Assembly: GCA_949289155.1 (NCBI GenBank)
Contig: CASEMX010000020.1
Span: 1-40,365, forward strand
DNA length: 40,365 nt
From: an uncultured Parabacteroides sp.
Lineage (GTDB): Bacteria > Bacteroidota > Bacteroidia > Bacteroidales > Tannerellaceae
Direction of reading: 5' to 3'
Below are positions 16,476-25,916 of the stretch, piece by piece. The notes under the pieces are model-generated. The model was not told where the DNA came from and did not search any database. It was given only the letters and a program-made list of their open reading frames with translations. A program made the position numbers and the translations under genes. Each line of letters starts with the position of its first letter. Within the stretch, counting starts at the first letter, position 1.

Positions 16476-16739
16476 GATTCCGCGTGGATTTAGCGAAGTC
16501 CGGAGGCGGAAAAACATACTGAGTTAAGCATTTACGATATTATTCCTGATTCAAAAATTCGCCAAATTTTTATTACGCTGGAATAATAACAATGGATGCT
16601 TGCACTCGTGCTGTAAACTTGCCTGAAAAGGAAAGGTATATCCTACAGCATAGGGTGCGGGCTGTTGTTTTATTATTAGCGTAGTGGGCGTTTGGCGATG
16701 CCTTTGGATCAGATAATAGACAACTCCCGCACTTTTTTT
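16476..16739 (+). ncRNA. Structured non-coding RNA, copy 1
   Basis: No frame is credible here, but a defined RNA architecture is visible. It has a 5' hairpin at 16480-16509 (CCGC with GCGG, GGATTT with AAGTCC) and a stem TGCTGTA 16609-16615 with TACAGCA 16644-16650. The closing stem is GTGCGGG 16655-16661 with CCCGCAC 16726-16732, followed by seven T. TCGCCAAA at 16559-16566 is perfectly complementary to TTTGGCGA at 16691-16698, a possible pseudoknot. The same order of elements and several identical words recur at 31993-32245. I cannot assign it to a named family. The GLUG gene starts 85 bp downstream, beyond the T-run. Confidence 0.65.
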
Positions 16740-16824
16740 ATGCTTTGGCGCAGGGTTTTGGTTGGTAAGTCGTAGATGCGGCACGGCTGAATTTACTGAT
16801 TTACTAATTAAAAACATAGATTTT

Positions 16825-19356
16825 ATGAAGACAAGAATTTTTACTTTTTTAATGGCGCTGCTGTGCCTGCCGGTGGCGGGGTGGGGACAAACCACTTTCC
16901 CAACGGATAGCTGGTTAGACTATGCGGACACAGATTGGTACACTAATAACACAAGCGCGACATCCTATACGATTACTACCGCCGCCCAATTGGCGGGGAT
17001 GGCTAAATTGGCTATATGGGATCAATATAGAGGGTGCGTTACATTCGATGGGAAGACCATTACCTTGGATGTAGAAGGAGGAGAGTTGGATTTAAGTGCC
17101 CATGAATGGTTCCCAATAGGTAGAAAAAGCTCTTACGATGGTAAAAGTGTCGAGGCATTTAAAGGTACATTCGATGGGAAAGGCTGTAAAATCAAAGGCC
17201 TCTACATTGATGAGGCAGGAGATAATGCCTCTTGCTTCGGTTTATTTGGACATTTGGATAAGAACGGAGACGGAACGGCTGAGATAAAGGATATCCATAT
17301 CGAAAGCGGACATATCCGTGCCGGATATAGAGTCGGTGGTATTTGTGGATATTCCTTTGGTGGGACAATTGCGAATTGCAGCAATGCCATTACGATAGAA
17401 TTGCATCCGGATGCGGCTGTAATCACCCATCTTGGAGGTATTTGTGGTCAATTTAGCGGTAGTACCTCAAAGATAGAAAATTGTACTAACTCAGGGGATA
17501 TATTGGCGATGGATGAATCTTATACTATGGAACTTAAAATGGGTGGTATTTGCGGAAGTTCGTCAGTCGAGGGTGACCTGACTTCATGTAATAACGAGGG
17601 AGAGATTCGAGCTGTTATTCAAAGCAACGGTTATATAGGAGGTATTAGCGGAATGGCAGAAGGAGATGTTGAATCCTGCTATAATACCGGCGATATATCG
17701 GTTCGCGCTATTGGTTCAAGTACGAATAGTAGTGATTATACGGGAGGCGTTGCCGGTTATTATCAAGGCGGAGAATTAAGCCAGTCCTATAATACCGGTG
17801 TGATAACGGTTACCATAGAGAATAGTGAGCATTGGACAGGAGGATACGGAGGTGTTGTTGGTTATAACCAAGATGGAACCATTCAGTCTTGCTATAATGC
17901 TGGTTCATTGTCCTTATTGGGAAATAGTTCTTATTATAACTATTTTGGTGGTGTATGTGGAAGATTATATGGAACAAATACTTTAATGAGTAGCTATAAT
18001 GCCGGGACAATGAATGCGGAGGTTCCGGTTTATTTAGGTGGTGTGGTCGGTAGGATTTGGACAGCCTCTACTATTAGCGGCAACTTTAATGTAGGAGATC
18101 TGACAAGTTCATATGATTCTAATTTTGGTGCTATCTGTGGCGGGGAAGATGGCAATAGTAGTGCTTCTATTTATTCCGAAAATGGTTATTTATCAGGTAG
18201 TGACATAAAAGGCTACGGTGATGGAACAGATAAAACAGGTATGACCGAGATGTCTTCCTCCGAAATCGTTACCGCTATCAACACTCAATTGACTTCTGAG
18301 AAAGGCTGGGCGACAACCGCCTCTTATTCGGCATCTACGTTGACTTTACCTAAGTTGAGTAACAATGCGGAGGAGGAAGCTCCTACAGTCTTGGTTTGGG
18401 AAGATCTTAAGGCGGAAATCTCTCCGGAAGCGACAGATGGCTGGTACGGTAGTGAAGTAACGTTGAAGGCTCCGGAAGGTTTCGAAATCTCACTGGAAGA
18501 GAATGGCACGTATGCGGAAAGTGTGACCTACTCCGAGGAAGGGGAGCAGGAATTGACTTATTATCTGAAAAAGAACGATAGTGGTGAGACTCATGAATAT
18601 ACCGCATCTATCAAGATAGATCTTACCGCCCCGACTGTGGACGTGAATACGAATTACGAAAACTACACGCTGACCCTTTCGGATGGCGAGGGAAGCGGTA
18701 TCGCGTCACTGAAAATAGATGGCGTAGAGATTGACCTATCGGCATGGGAAGAAGGCGTTTATTCAGCGACAGGCTCTGAGGGAAAGCATACTTATGAGGT
18801 GACGGATAAGGTAGGACATGCAACAACAGGTACATTTACACTAAATGCAGAGACGGAAACCCCTGTCCTCCCCGACTATCCATCATACTATAATATATAT
18901 GTAGAAGCGTGCGAAGGCGTAACGGTTGAGACCAGCACGAATGTAGTGCGCGAAGGGACAAGCATGACCTTTACGATAGACATAGCCGAAGGATATACCG
19001 CCAAAAACATGACGGTGACGGTAAAGCGCAGCCTGTTCGGATATACGGAAACTATCGAGCCGAACGAAGAGGGAATCTATGAAGTCAAGAATATCTATAC
19101 CGATATCTACGTGACCATCGATGGCGTGGAAGAGGAAACCCCGACCGGCATCGAAGAGGTAACCGGCGCAAAGGTCTATACAAAGGAGGGCAGCATCTAT
19201 GTCTATACCCCGACCGAGGAGCAGGTAACCATCATCTCAATGAGCGGCGCAGTGCTGAAGAACGAAAAGCAAACCGGACTGAAGCAATACAGCGGACTGA
19301 ACCGCGGCGTATATATTATATGTATAGGCGACGAGCGGGTGAAGGTGAGGAACTAA
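16825..19356 (+). CDS. Secreted GLUG-repeat surface protein
   Basis: The 843-residue exported protein has a signal peptide (1-22, ending GWGQ). From about residue 140 to 480 it carries a run of GLUG-type repeats of the form GGI-G-x-x-x-G-x-I-x-x-C-x-N-x-G-x-I (for example GGICGYSFGGTIANCSNA). Two or three Ig-like beta domains follow at about 500-770. A terminal domain of about 70 residues (VYTKEGSIYVYTPTEEQVTIISMSG, LNRGVYIICIGDERVKVRN) resembles the C-terminal sorting or adhesion domains of Bacteroidales surface proteins. The likely role is cell-surface adhesion. The start at 16825 is the ATG before the signal peptide. A dispersed inverted repeat follows its stop. Confidence 0.85.
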   Translation: MKTRIFTFLMALLCLPVAGWGQTTFPTDSWLDYADTDWYTNNTSATSYTITTAAQLAGMAKLAIWDQYRGCVTFDGKTITLDVEGGELDLSAHEWFPIGRKSSYDGKSVEAFKGTFDGKGCKIKGLYIDEAGDNASCFGLFGHLDKNGDGTAEIKDIHIESGHIRAGYRVGGICGYSFGGTIANCSNAITIELHPDAAVITHLGGICGQFSGSTSKIENCTNSGDILAMDESYTMELKMGGICGSSSVEGDLTSCNNEGEIRAVIQSNGYIGGISGMAEGDVESCYNTGDISVRAIGSSTNSSDYTGGVAGYYQGGELSQSYNTGVITVTIENSEHWTGGYGGVVGYNQDGTIQSCYNAGSLSLLGNSSYYNYFGGVCGRLYGTNTLMSSYNAGTMNAEVPVYLGGVVGRIWTASTISGNFNVGDLTSSYDSNFGAICGGEDGNSSASIYSENGYLSGSDIKGYGDGTDKTGMTEMSSSEIVTAINTQLTSEKGWATTASYSASTLTLPKLSNNAEEEAPTVLVWEDLKAEISPEATDGWYGSEVTLKAPEGFEISLEENGTYAESVTYSEEGEQELTYYLKKNDSGETHEYTASIKIDLTAPTVDVNTNYENYTLTLSDGEGSGIASLKIDGVEIDLSAWEEGVYSATGSEGKHTYEVTDKVGHATTGTFTLNAETETPVLPDYPSYYNIYVEACEGVTVETSTNVVREGTSMTFTIDIAEGYTAKNMTVTVKRSLFGYTETIEPNEEGIYEVKNIYTDIYVTIDGVEEETPTGIEEVTGAKVYTKEGSIYVYTPTEEQVTIISMSGAVLKNEKQTGLKQYSGLNRGVYIICIGDERVKVRN

Positions 19357-19362
19357 AGAAAT

Positions 19363-19457
19363 GGCACATAGATAACACGGATTAAACAGATGACCACAGA
19401 TGATAGAAGCAAATTCATCTGTGGTCATCTTGTCTTATCTTGTGTCATCTGTGTGCC
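19363..19457. terminator. Inverted repeat between convergent genes
   Basis: The inner arms 19389-19403 and 19415-19429 are a perfect 15-bp inverted repeat. The outer arms 19363-19373 and 19447-19457 match at 10 of 11. It lies between the convergent GLUG and PIN genes and is built of the same CACAGAT-like words as the repeat at 5540-5639. A bidirectional terminator is the likely role. Confidence 0.65.
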
Positions 19458-19462
19458 GGAGG

Positions 19463-19885
19463 TTAATAATTCAACTTCAAGAATTCATCCGGAGTATAGA
19501 CCGGAATATCCGAAAGAGCAAAGTCTTTTACATTTCGCGTAATAATAAAATCACATCCGGATTGCATCGCAGCATAATGTTGCATTGCGTCTTCTATGTC
19601 CCGGAAGCGTGACGTTATCGAAAGGCTTTTCCGGACTACCCGTTCATCAACGGAGGCAATCTCTACAATTGAAGCGAACTGCCGCAAGACCAATGACAAC
19701 TCCTCGTACGTCAGTTTGCGTTCAAGCAGATAAGCCGTTGTTGAAAAAGAAAGAGCAGCGATGGTTATCGTGCATTTGTTTCTATCCGCCAAAGAAAACA
19801 ATTGCGCAGCCGCCTCATAAAAGGGTTCGCGGTGAGCTAACAAATCCACCATCACATTCGTATCGACAAATAAGTTCGGCTTCAT
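19463..19885 (-). CDS. PIN-domain ribonuclease toxin (VapC-like)
   Basis: The 140-residue PIN-domain protein has acidic metal ligands in FVDTNVMVDLL (Asp 8), then a helix around TYEELSLVLRQF. The second acid cluster is DIEDAMQHYAAM, and ITRNVKDF supplies the last Asp, the usual arrangement in VapC-type RNases. It overlaps the upstream small gene by 4 bp (ATGA), giving an antitoxin-toxin order. The RNA target is unknown. Confidence 0.88.
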   Translation of the reverse strand: MKPNLFVDTNVMVDLLAHREPFYEAAAQLFSLADRNKCTITIAALSFSTTAYLLERKLTYEELSLVLRQFASIVEIASVDERVVRKSLSITSRFRDIEDAMQHYAAMQSGCDFIITRNVKDFALSDIPVYTPDEFLKLNY

Positions 19886-20127
19886 CTGTATTTCTCCTCC
19901 AAATAATTACGGTAAGCCTCTTTTTCATCAAAATCGGCAGGCAAATCCAAATCGACCCCCAATTGCTTGACAAAGGGAGTAACCTTTGCCGGTTCATTGC
20001 CTTTCCCCATCTGCTCCACATAACGGCGGATAAAAGATTCCACCATCTGCGACAAATCCACATTATGAAGCTTCGCCAGCTGTTCAGCTTCATTCAATAA
20101 AACAGAATCAATTTGCAAGGTATTCAT
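19882..20127 (-). CDS. Antitoxin partner of the PIN toxin (DUF6364-like)
   Basis: The 81-residue protein has an N-terminal ribbon-helix-helix-like segment (LQIDSVLLNEAEQLAKLHNVDLSQMVESFIRRYV). A disordered, acidic C-terminus (PADFDEKEAYRNYLEEKYR) would wrap the toxin. Its TAnnTTTG box at 20148-20155 (minus strand) lies 21 bp upstream, so the antitoxin could block its own promoter. The pair forms a type II toxin-antitoxin module. Confidence 0.82.
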   Translation of the reverse strand: MNTLQIDSVLLNEAEQLAKLHNVDLSQMVESFIRRYVEQMGKGNEPAKVTPFVKQLGVDLDLPADFDEKEAYRNYLEEKYR

Positions 20128-20147
20128 GACTAATAATCTTGTTTTAG

Positions 20148-20155
20148 CAAAGGTA
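20148..20155 (-). promoter_or_regulatory. -7 box (TACCTTTG) of the toxin-antitoxin operon
   Basis: Minus-strand TAnnTTTG match just upstream of the antitoxin ATG. Confidence 0.55.
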
Positions 20156-20176
20156 TGAATATTTATCGAATTGTGA

Positions 20177-21082
20177 TTACTTCTCCGGCTCGACGTGGAG
20201 CATGATATGCGTCCGGTTTCCGAACCGGGAACGGAGGCGTGCTTCGATGTTCCGGGTCAGGAGATGGGCATCGCGTACGCTCATATCGCCCGGCATACGG
20301 AGATGCACCTCGATGGATATGGTATTTCCCAAGCGGCGGGTGTAGAGGTTATGCGGAGAACTGACCCCTTTCTCTTCCGTAATCAGCGAAAGGATTTCGT
20401 CCTCCATCTCTTTGGGCAGCGATTTATCCAGCAAATCGTTGATAGCGCCGGAGGTCTGCACCAATGCCACCTTCAGGATAAAGAAACTGACGATGACCGC
20501 AGCCAACGGGTCCAAGATACGCCCCGCCTCGCCCAATACGATAGCCCCGCCGATACCCAAGAGTGTCCCGATAGAGGAAAAGGCATCCGAGCGGTGATGC
20601 CAAGCATTCGCGATTACCACCGGACTGTCCACCTGCTTTCCGACGGCTTTCGTATATTGGTAGAGGATTTCCTTCGTAACAATCGAGACAGCGGCGGCAA
20701 TCAAGGCAATCATGCCGGGACTTTCCAATTCTTCCCCTTTGAACCAATAGCCGTAAATCTGAGCAACTCCGTTCCAGAAGATACCGAAGGCAACGAAAAG
20801 GAGGAAAAGACCGATGATGCAGGTCGCCAGCGTCTCATATTTGCCATGCCCGTAATCATGGTCCGTATCGCGCGGCTTGGAAGAGATATTGACAAAAAGC
20901 AACACAATCACATCGGTAATAAAGTCGGAGAAGGAATGCGCGGCATCGGCAATCATCGCGCTACTGTTTCCTATGATTCCGGCTACGAATTTGAATGCCA
21001 ACAGCACGACATTCACGACAGAACCCCAAAGGGTCACTCGGACGATGCGTTTCTCCCGAGTTTTTGTTTCTTCATCTATCAT
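20177..21082 (-). CDS. Cation diffusion facilitator transporter
   Basis: The 301-residue inner-membrane metal/proton antiporter of the CDF family probably exports Zn, Fe or Mn. Six membrane helices are predictable in residues 12-205. Metal-site motifs are AADAAHSFSDFITD in helix 2 and an ANAWHHRSDAFSS segment in helix 5, with the loop HDYGHGKYE between them. A cytosolic C-terminal dimerisation domain follows (ISIEVHLRMPGDMSVRDAHLL, HIMLHVEPE). The HSFSD/HHRSD pattern gives an Asp/His site. A -7 box on the minus strand at 21111-21118 precedes it. Confidence 0.92.
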   Translation of the reverse strand: MIDEETKTREKRIVRVTLWGSVVNVVLLAFKFVAGIIGNSSAMIADAAHSFSDFITDVIVLLFVNISSKPRDTDHDYGHGKYETLATCIIGLFLLFVAFGIFWNGVAQIYGYWFKGEELESPGMIALIAAAVSIVTKEILYQYTKAVGKQVDSPVVIANAWHHRSDAFSSIGTLLGIGGAIVLGEAGRILDPLAAVIVSFFILKVALVQTSGAINDLLDKSLPKEMEDEILSLITEEKGVSSPHNLYTRRLGNTISIEVHLRMPGDMSVRDAHLLTRNIEARLRSRFGNRTHIMLHVEPEK

Positions 21083-21110
21083 AACAAAAGGTAATTATTG
21101 ATTCCGGCTG

Positions 21111-21118
21111 CAAAAATA
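21111..21118 (-). promoter_or_regulatory. -7 box (TATTTTTG) of the CDF transporter gene
   Basis: Minus-strand TAnnTTTG match 29 bp before the ATG. Confidence 0.5.
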
Positions 21119-21225
21119 CGAATTATGTTCTGAAGTTGGCAAGCCGGGGCATAAACAAAAAGCGGGGCAAGTCCGCGAGGTATCCTTTAGCGTCCTTGCC
21201 CCTTGGCATATTACAAAAGAAAGAT

Positions 21226-22551
21226 TTACAAAAGATTCGATGCCAACTCGGAGAGCTCGCTGCGCTCGCCCTTAATCAGGTTGACATGAGCGAAGAGCTC
21301 CTGCCCTTTCATCTTATCCACCATATACGCCAAACCGTTGCTCTGCGCATCCAGATAAGGCGAATCTATCTGCTGTATATCTCCCGTGAAGACCATCTTC
21401 GTTCCCTCGCCGGCACGGGTGATTATCGTCTTGATTTCATGCGGCGTCAAGTTCTGCGCCTCATCGACTATGCAGAAAGTATCCGACAAACTGCGGCCGC
21501 GAATGAATGCCAGCGCCTCGATAACCAAGCGGTTCTCCTTTTGCAGCTCATCCAAACGGCGCGCCTCCGAACCATTCACGGCAATCTGCCCTTTGATGAC
21601 GTTCAAGTTATCGAACAACGGCTGCATATAGGGCGCGACTTTCTGCTTTTCATCTCCCGGCAGGAATCCCAAATCCTTATTTGCCAAAGCGACAATCGGA
21701 CGCGCCAACAGAATCTGCTTATACATCACAGATTGCTTCAAGGCAGAAGCCAAAGCCAACAGCGTCTTACCGGTTCCTGCCTTGCCCGTCAGCGCCACCA
21801 ATTTGATATCCGGGTCGTTCAATACCTCGAATGCGAAACTCTGCTCGGCGTTGCGGGGCTGGATACCGTAATTGGTCGTCTTTTCCACCCGTTTAATCTT
21901 ATCGGTAAAGGGATTCAACCGCGCCAATACCGAATTGCGTTCGCTCTTCAGGATAAAGCATTCGTTCGGCAACAGCTTCGAACGGATATCCAACCGGTTC
22001 GCATCGACACCGCCCGACGAACTATAAATCTGGTCAATCAGCTCCGGGTCGATTCCTTCGTATGTCTCCTGCGACTTCTCGAAGATATCCACATTCACGA
22101 CCTTATCGGTAATATAATCCTCCACCTTTATGCCCAACGAACGCGCCTTCATACGCAGATTGACATCCTTTGTCACCAAAATCGTCTGCATATTCGGATG
22201 GTTCTCGGCAACCGTCAGCGTACACGACAATATCCGATGGTCGGCTGTCGGCTCAGAAAATGCCTCGCGGACCTTATCTTGATATTTATCTCCGGTCACG
22301 ACATGCAACGTCCCCCGATTGACTCCCAACGAAGCCCCTTTCGAAAATAAATCGTTTGTAGTGATTTCATCCAATTCGCGGACAAACTCTCGGGCATTGT
22401 AGTTTATCTGGTCGCTCCCCCGTTTAAACCGGTCGAGCTCCTCCAGCACGACAATCGGCAAATAGATATCATTCTCCTGAAAGTTCTCTATACATTTATA
22501 ATCATGCAAGATAACGTTCGTGTCCAGTACAAAATTCTTTTTTGCTCCCAT
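21226..22551 (-). CDS. PhoH-family ATPase with N-terminal PIN domain
   Basis: The 441-residue protein has a PIN nuclease-like domain at about 1-150 (FVLDTNVILHDYK, VVLEELDRFK, ILVTKDVNLRMKA). A PhoH P-loop ATPase domain follows at about 230-435, with Walker A LTGKAGTGKTLLALA, the LARPIVALANKDLGFLPGD loop and Walker B FCIVDEAQNL. PIN-PhoH proteins are thought to be RNA-acting helicase-nucleases. The ATG at 22551 places the PIN start (MGAKKNFVLDTN) correctly; the longer frame adds a charged leader with no domain. Confidence 0.92.
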   Translation of the reverse strand: MGAKKNFVLDTNVILHDYKCIENFQENDIYLPIVVLEELDRFKRGSDQINYNAREFVRELDEITTNDLFSKGASLGVNRGTLHVVTGDKYQDKVREAFSEPTADHRILSCTLTVAENHPNMQTILVTKDVNLRMKARSLGIKVEDYITDKVVNVDIFEKSQETYEGIDPELIDQIYSSSGGVDANRLDIRSKLLPNECFILKSERNSVLARLNPFTDKIKRVEKTTNYGIQPRNAEQSFAFEVLNDPDIKLVALTGKAGTGKTLLALASALKQSVMYKQILLARPIVALANKDLGFLPGDEKQKVAPYMQPLFDNLNVIKGQIAVNGSEARRLDELQKENRLVIEALAFIRGRSLSDTFCIVDEAQNLTPHEIKTIITRAGEGTKMVFTGDIQQIDSPYLDAQSNGLAYMVDKMKGQELFAHVNLIKGERSELSELASNLL

Positions 22552-22697
22552 GATTGTATTATTTTTAAGTCCAACATCCGAAGAAACATTCCGTAGATGC
22601 CTCTTCCAGAAACGTTTCTTCATAGTTTATAACCAAAGAAAAGCTCCGAAAGTTCAGTAATCTGAGGGATATTTTTAAAAGATACGACAAGATTCCT

Positions 22698-22705
22698 TAT
22701 CTTTG
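22698..22705 (+). promoter_or_regulatory. -7 box (TATCTTTG) of the fRMsr gene
   Basis: TAnnTTTG match that overlaps an upstream in-frame ATG at 22703 and so fixes the start at 22733. Confidence 0.6.
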
Positions 22706-22732
22706 CCACGCAATTTAAGAGAAAAAGAAAGT

Positions 22733-23209
22733 ATGAGTGAAGAGTTATCTATTCATGCGGCAGGAAAAGCAGAACGATACGAAGAATTACTGCCTCAGGT
22801 TCGCGCTTTAATCGGGAAAGAGAGAGATGAAGTTGCCAACATGGCCAATTTATCTGCCGCACTCCGACAGACATTCGGATTCTTCTGGGTCGGATTTTAC
22901 CGGGTTATCCACGATGAATTGGTATTAGGTCCGTTTCAAGGCCCAATCGCCTGCACCCGCATCCGGTACGGCAAAGGAGTCTGCGGGACAGCTTGGAAAG
23001 AACGGCGGACACTTATCGTGCCGGACGTCAATCAATTTCCGGGACATATCGCTTGCAATTCGGCTTCTCAGTCGGAAATCGTCGTCCCGATAGAAAAAGA
23101 GGGAGAAATCATCGGAGTATTGGACATAGATAGCGACCGATTGGCAGATTTTGACGAGACTGATGCACACTATTTACAACAAATGCTCGGTTTTTTGGTC
23201 GATTCGTAA
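22733..23209 (+). CDS. msrC: GAF-domain free methionine-(R)-sulfoxide reductase
   Basis: The 158-residue protein is a single GAF domain that would reduce free methionine-R-sulfoxide with thioredoxin as electron donor. The three Cys typical of this enzyme are visible in order: ACTRIRYGKGVCGTAW (two) and HIACNSASQSEIVVP (catalytic). WVGFYR and GVLDIDSD frame the ligand pocket. It stands alone between divergent phoH and the DUF5686 gene. The symbol is by family recognition. Confidence 0.9.
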   Translation: MSEELSIHAAGKAERYEELLPQVRALIGKERDEVANMANLSAALRQTFGFFWVGFYRVIHDELVLGPFQGPIACTRIRYGKGVCGTAWKERRTLIVPDVNQFPGHIACNSASQSEIVVPIEKEGEIIGVLDIDSDRLADFDETDAHYLQQMLGFLVDS

Positions 23210-23293
23210 CATTTTCTATCCTAAAAGACACAAGCCTATTCCCGATTAAAGATTATTAATAGGTCGTATTTTAGCACTATGCTGCAAAAAATT

Positions 23294-23301
23294 TACTTTT
23301 G
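23294..23301 (+). promoter_or_regulatory. -7 box (TACTTTTG) of the DUF5686-NhaC operon
   Basis: TAnnTTTG match 32 bp before the ATG at 23334. Confidence 0.55.
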
Positions 23302-23333
23302 CACCTCAAATTAATCCGCAAGGAACGAAAACA

Positions 23334-25916
23334 ATGAGCAAAATAATTCGATTGACAAGCTGGTTAATGTTTCTTTTAGCACTTTCCGGCTTTTGTAATT
23401 CTATTTACGGGCAATCCATTACATCAGCTTCCGGCATCGTCAAGGACTCCATATCCGGAGAGCCGATATCTTATGTTGCCGTTCTTTTTAAAGGTTCGAC
23501 TATCGGAGCAATGACCGACGACAATGGCGCTTTTTCGCTTCAGAACGATAAAGGATATACCGAAATCGTGGTATCCTCCATCGGTTATGTCGATAAAACC
23601 ATCAAATTAAAAGCCGGAAGGAAAAACGACGGTTTGCAAGTAATGTTGCGTCCTACCTCCTACGAATTGACGGAAGTAGTCGTAAAACCCAAAAGAGAAC
23701 GCTATTCGCGTAAGGACAATCCGGCAGTAGAACTGATTAAAAAGGTAATCGAACATAAGTCGGAGAACCGCATCGAGGCGAAAGATGAATATCAAGTGGA
23801 GAGTTATGAGAAATTGAGTCTTGCGTTGGATGACTTCAGTCCGAACTTGGATAAAAATAATTTCACCCGCAAATTCAAATTCATCAAGAACTATCTGGAC
23901 ACATCGGAGTTTAACGGAAAACCTATCCTAACACTCTCCGTCCGCGAAACGTTGGCTGACCGCTATTATCGGAAGAAACCGAAATCAGAGAAGGTCATCA
24001 TCAAAGGGAAACGGATGCAAGGCGTGGACAAGACGTTGGATGAAGGTGGAATCAGCGCCAATCTGGAAGAGATTTTCCAAGGCATCAATATATTCGACAA
24101 TAATATCAATATCCTGTTGAACCGCTTTGTCAGTCCGCTCTCCTCGACGTTGGCAGTATCCTATTATAAATATTATATTATGGATACGTTGGATGTAAGT
24201 GGTACGAAGTGTGTGGACTTGGCATTCGTTCCGGTAAATAGCGAAAGCTACGGTTTCACCGGAAGGCTCTATATTACATTAGACGGAAACTATGCCCTGA
24301 AGAAATTCACGCTGAATGTGCCTTCGCATATCAACCTAAACTTTGTCGATAAGCTGCGCATTGACCAACAGTTCAAGCAAATGCCAGATAGCACATGGGT
24401 ATTGGATACGGAAAACACCTATATCAATTTTTATATTATCGACGGAACGCAGCAATTCTATGCACACAACCTGCGAAGTTACGATAATTACAAATTCGAA
24501 GTCGCCAACCGCGATTCGGTATTCGGATTATTAGGAGAAAATCATATTGCACTTCATGCAAATGCACGGCCCGATTCGTTCTGGGTACACCATCGCCATA
24601 TCCCGCTAAAGGAAAAAGAAAGTGCTTTGGATGATTTGTTGGCACAAATGAGGAAAGTACCGGTATTTAATGTCATTATCAAAACAGCAGAAATCCTGAT
24701 TTCCGGGTATATCCCGACTGGTAAAGACCGTTCGACCAGCAAATTCGATTTCGGTCCGATGAATACGACATTCAGTGCTAACGATTTGGAGGGATTCCGT
24801 ATGCGCGTCGGAGGTATGACCACTGCCAATCTCCATCCGAATTGGTTTGCTGACGGATATGTGGCGTATGGTGTGGACGACCGTAAGTTCAAATACAACG
24901 GACGACTGCTCTATTCGTTTACGAAAAAGGAATATCATCCGGGCGAATTCCCGCGAAATAATTTATCCTTGACTCATGAGTATGATGTATATACTCCCGG
25001 ACAGGATTTCCTTTATACCAGCAAAGATAATATGTTCGTAGCGATAAAGACCGGTACGCCGGTTACCCGTATGCAGTATATCCGCAAGACCATGCTGCAA
25101 TATGAGAAAGACTGGACCAATAACCTAAGTATTATGGGATGGCTTCGTCACGAGAATAACGAAGCCGCCGGAACATTGAGTTATGATTTGATGAACGAGG
25201 ATGGTTCGTTGACGCATCTCAAGTCCTTTAATAAAACAGAACTGGGCGTGCAGCTCCGTTATGCTCCGGGAGAGAGAGCCTACAACGGACGTGCCGGCCG
25301 CGAGTCTCCGTTCAATCTGTCAAAGGATGCGCCAATATTCAAGATTTCCCATCAGATAGGCTTTAAAGGCTTAGGCGGCGATTATCGGTACAACCATACG
25401 GAGATAAGTGCGGAGAAACGTATCTGGCTCTCTTCCTTCGGTCATATCGATGCCTTGGTTAAGGCAGGGAAGGTATGGGATAAGGTTCCATTCCCCTTGT
25501 TGATTCTTCCGAATACGAACCAATCTCTGACCATCCAGCCGGAAGCATTCAATATGATGAACGCGATGGAGTTCGTTACCGACCAATATGTTTCTTGGTA
25601 CTTGACCTACTATTTGAAGGGATGGATACTGAACCGCATCCCGGTTATCAAATGGTTGAAGCTTCGCGAGGTGGTTTCGTTCAGCGGAGTCTATGGGAAC
25701 TTGACAGATAAGAATAATCCGAACCTTACGCCGGGACTATTCAAACTGCCTGATGGGACAATGACGATGGGCAACACGCCTTATATGGAATTCAGCGTAG
25801 GTTTGGAGAATATCCTCAAAGTATTGCGTGTCGATTACTACCGCCGTATTACCTACTTGGACAATCCGGGTATTAAGAAGGGAGGAGTCCGTATCGCGTT
25901 GCGCTTCTCGTTCTAA
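23334..25916 (+). CDS. DUF5686 outer-membrane protein with carboxypeptidase-like domain
   Basis: The 860-residue exported protein has a signal peptide (1-26) and a carboxypeptidase-regulatory-like beta sandwich at about 33-115 (SGIVKDSISGEPISYVAV, EIVVSSIGYVDKTI). The rest is a DUF5686 region rich in alternating beta segments that ends in a Phe (ALRFSF), as expected for an outer-membrane barrel. It has no TonB plug, so it is not a classical receptor. Function is not established for this family. Its stop overlaps the next ATG by one base (TAATG). Confidence 0.88.
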   Translation: MSKIIRLTSWLMFLLALSGFCNSIYGQSITSASGIVKDSISGEPISYVAVLFKGSTIGAMTDDNGAFSLQNDKGYTEIVVSSIGYVDKTIKLKAGRKNDGLQVMLRPTSYELTEVVVKPKRERYSRKDNPAVELIKKVIEHKSENRIEAKDEYQVESYEKLSLALDDFSPNLDKNNFTRKFKFIKNYLDTSEFNGKPILTLSVRETLADRYYRKKPKSEKVIIKGKRMQGVDKTLDEGGISANLEEIFQGINIFDNNINILLNRFVSPLSSTLAVSYYKYYIMDTLDVSGTKCVDLAFVPVNSESYGFTGRLYITLDGNYALKKFTLNVPSHINLNFVDKLRIDQQFKQMPDSTWVLDTENTYINFYIIDGTQQFYAHNLRSYDNYKFEVANRDSVFGLLGENHIALHANARPDSFWVHHRHIPLKEKESALDDLLAQMRKVPVFNVIIKTAEILISGYIPTGKDRSTSKFDFGPMNTTFSANDLEGFRMRVGGMTTANLHPNWFADGYVAYGVDDRKFKYNGRLLYSFTKKEYHPGEFPRNNLSLTHEYDVYTPGQDFLYTSKDNMFVAIKTGTPVTRMQYIRKTMLQYEKDWTNNLSIMGWLRHENNEAAGTLSYDLMNEDGSLTHLKSFNKTELGVQLRYAPGERAYNGRAGRESPFNLSKDAPIFKISHQIGFKGLGGDYRYNHTEISAEKRIWLSSFGHIDALVKAGKVWDKVPFPLLILPNTNQSLTIQPEAFNMMNAMEFVTDQYVSWYLTYYLKGWILNRIPVIKWLKLREVVSFSGVYGNLTDKNNPNLTPGLFKLPDGTMTMGNTPYMEFSVGLENILKVLRVDYYRRITYLDNPGIKKGGVRIALRFSF

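Noticed and set aside
20195-21094. Plus-strand open frame of 299 codons
   Set aside because: It is the antisense of the CDF transporter gene, whose motifs are clear.
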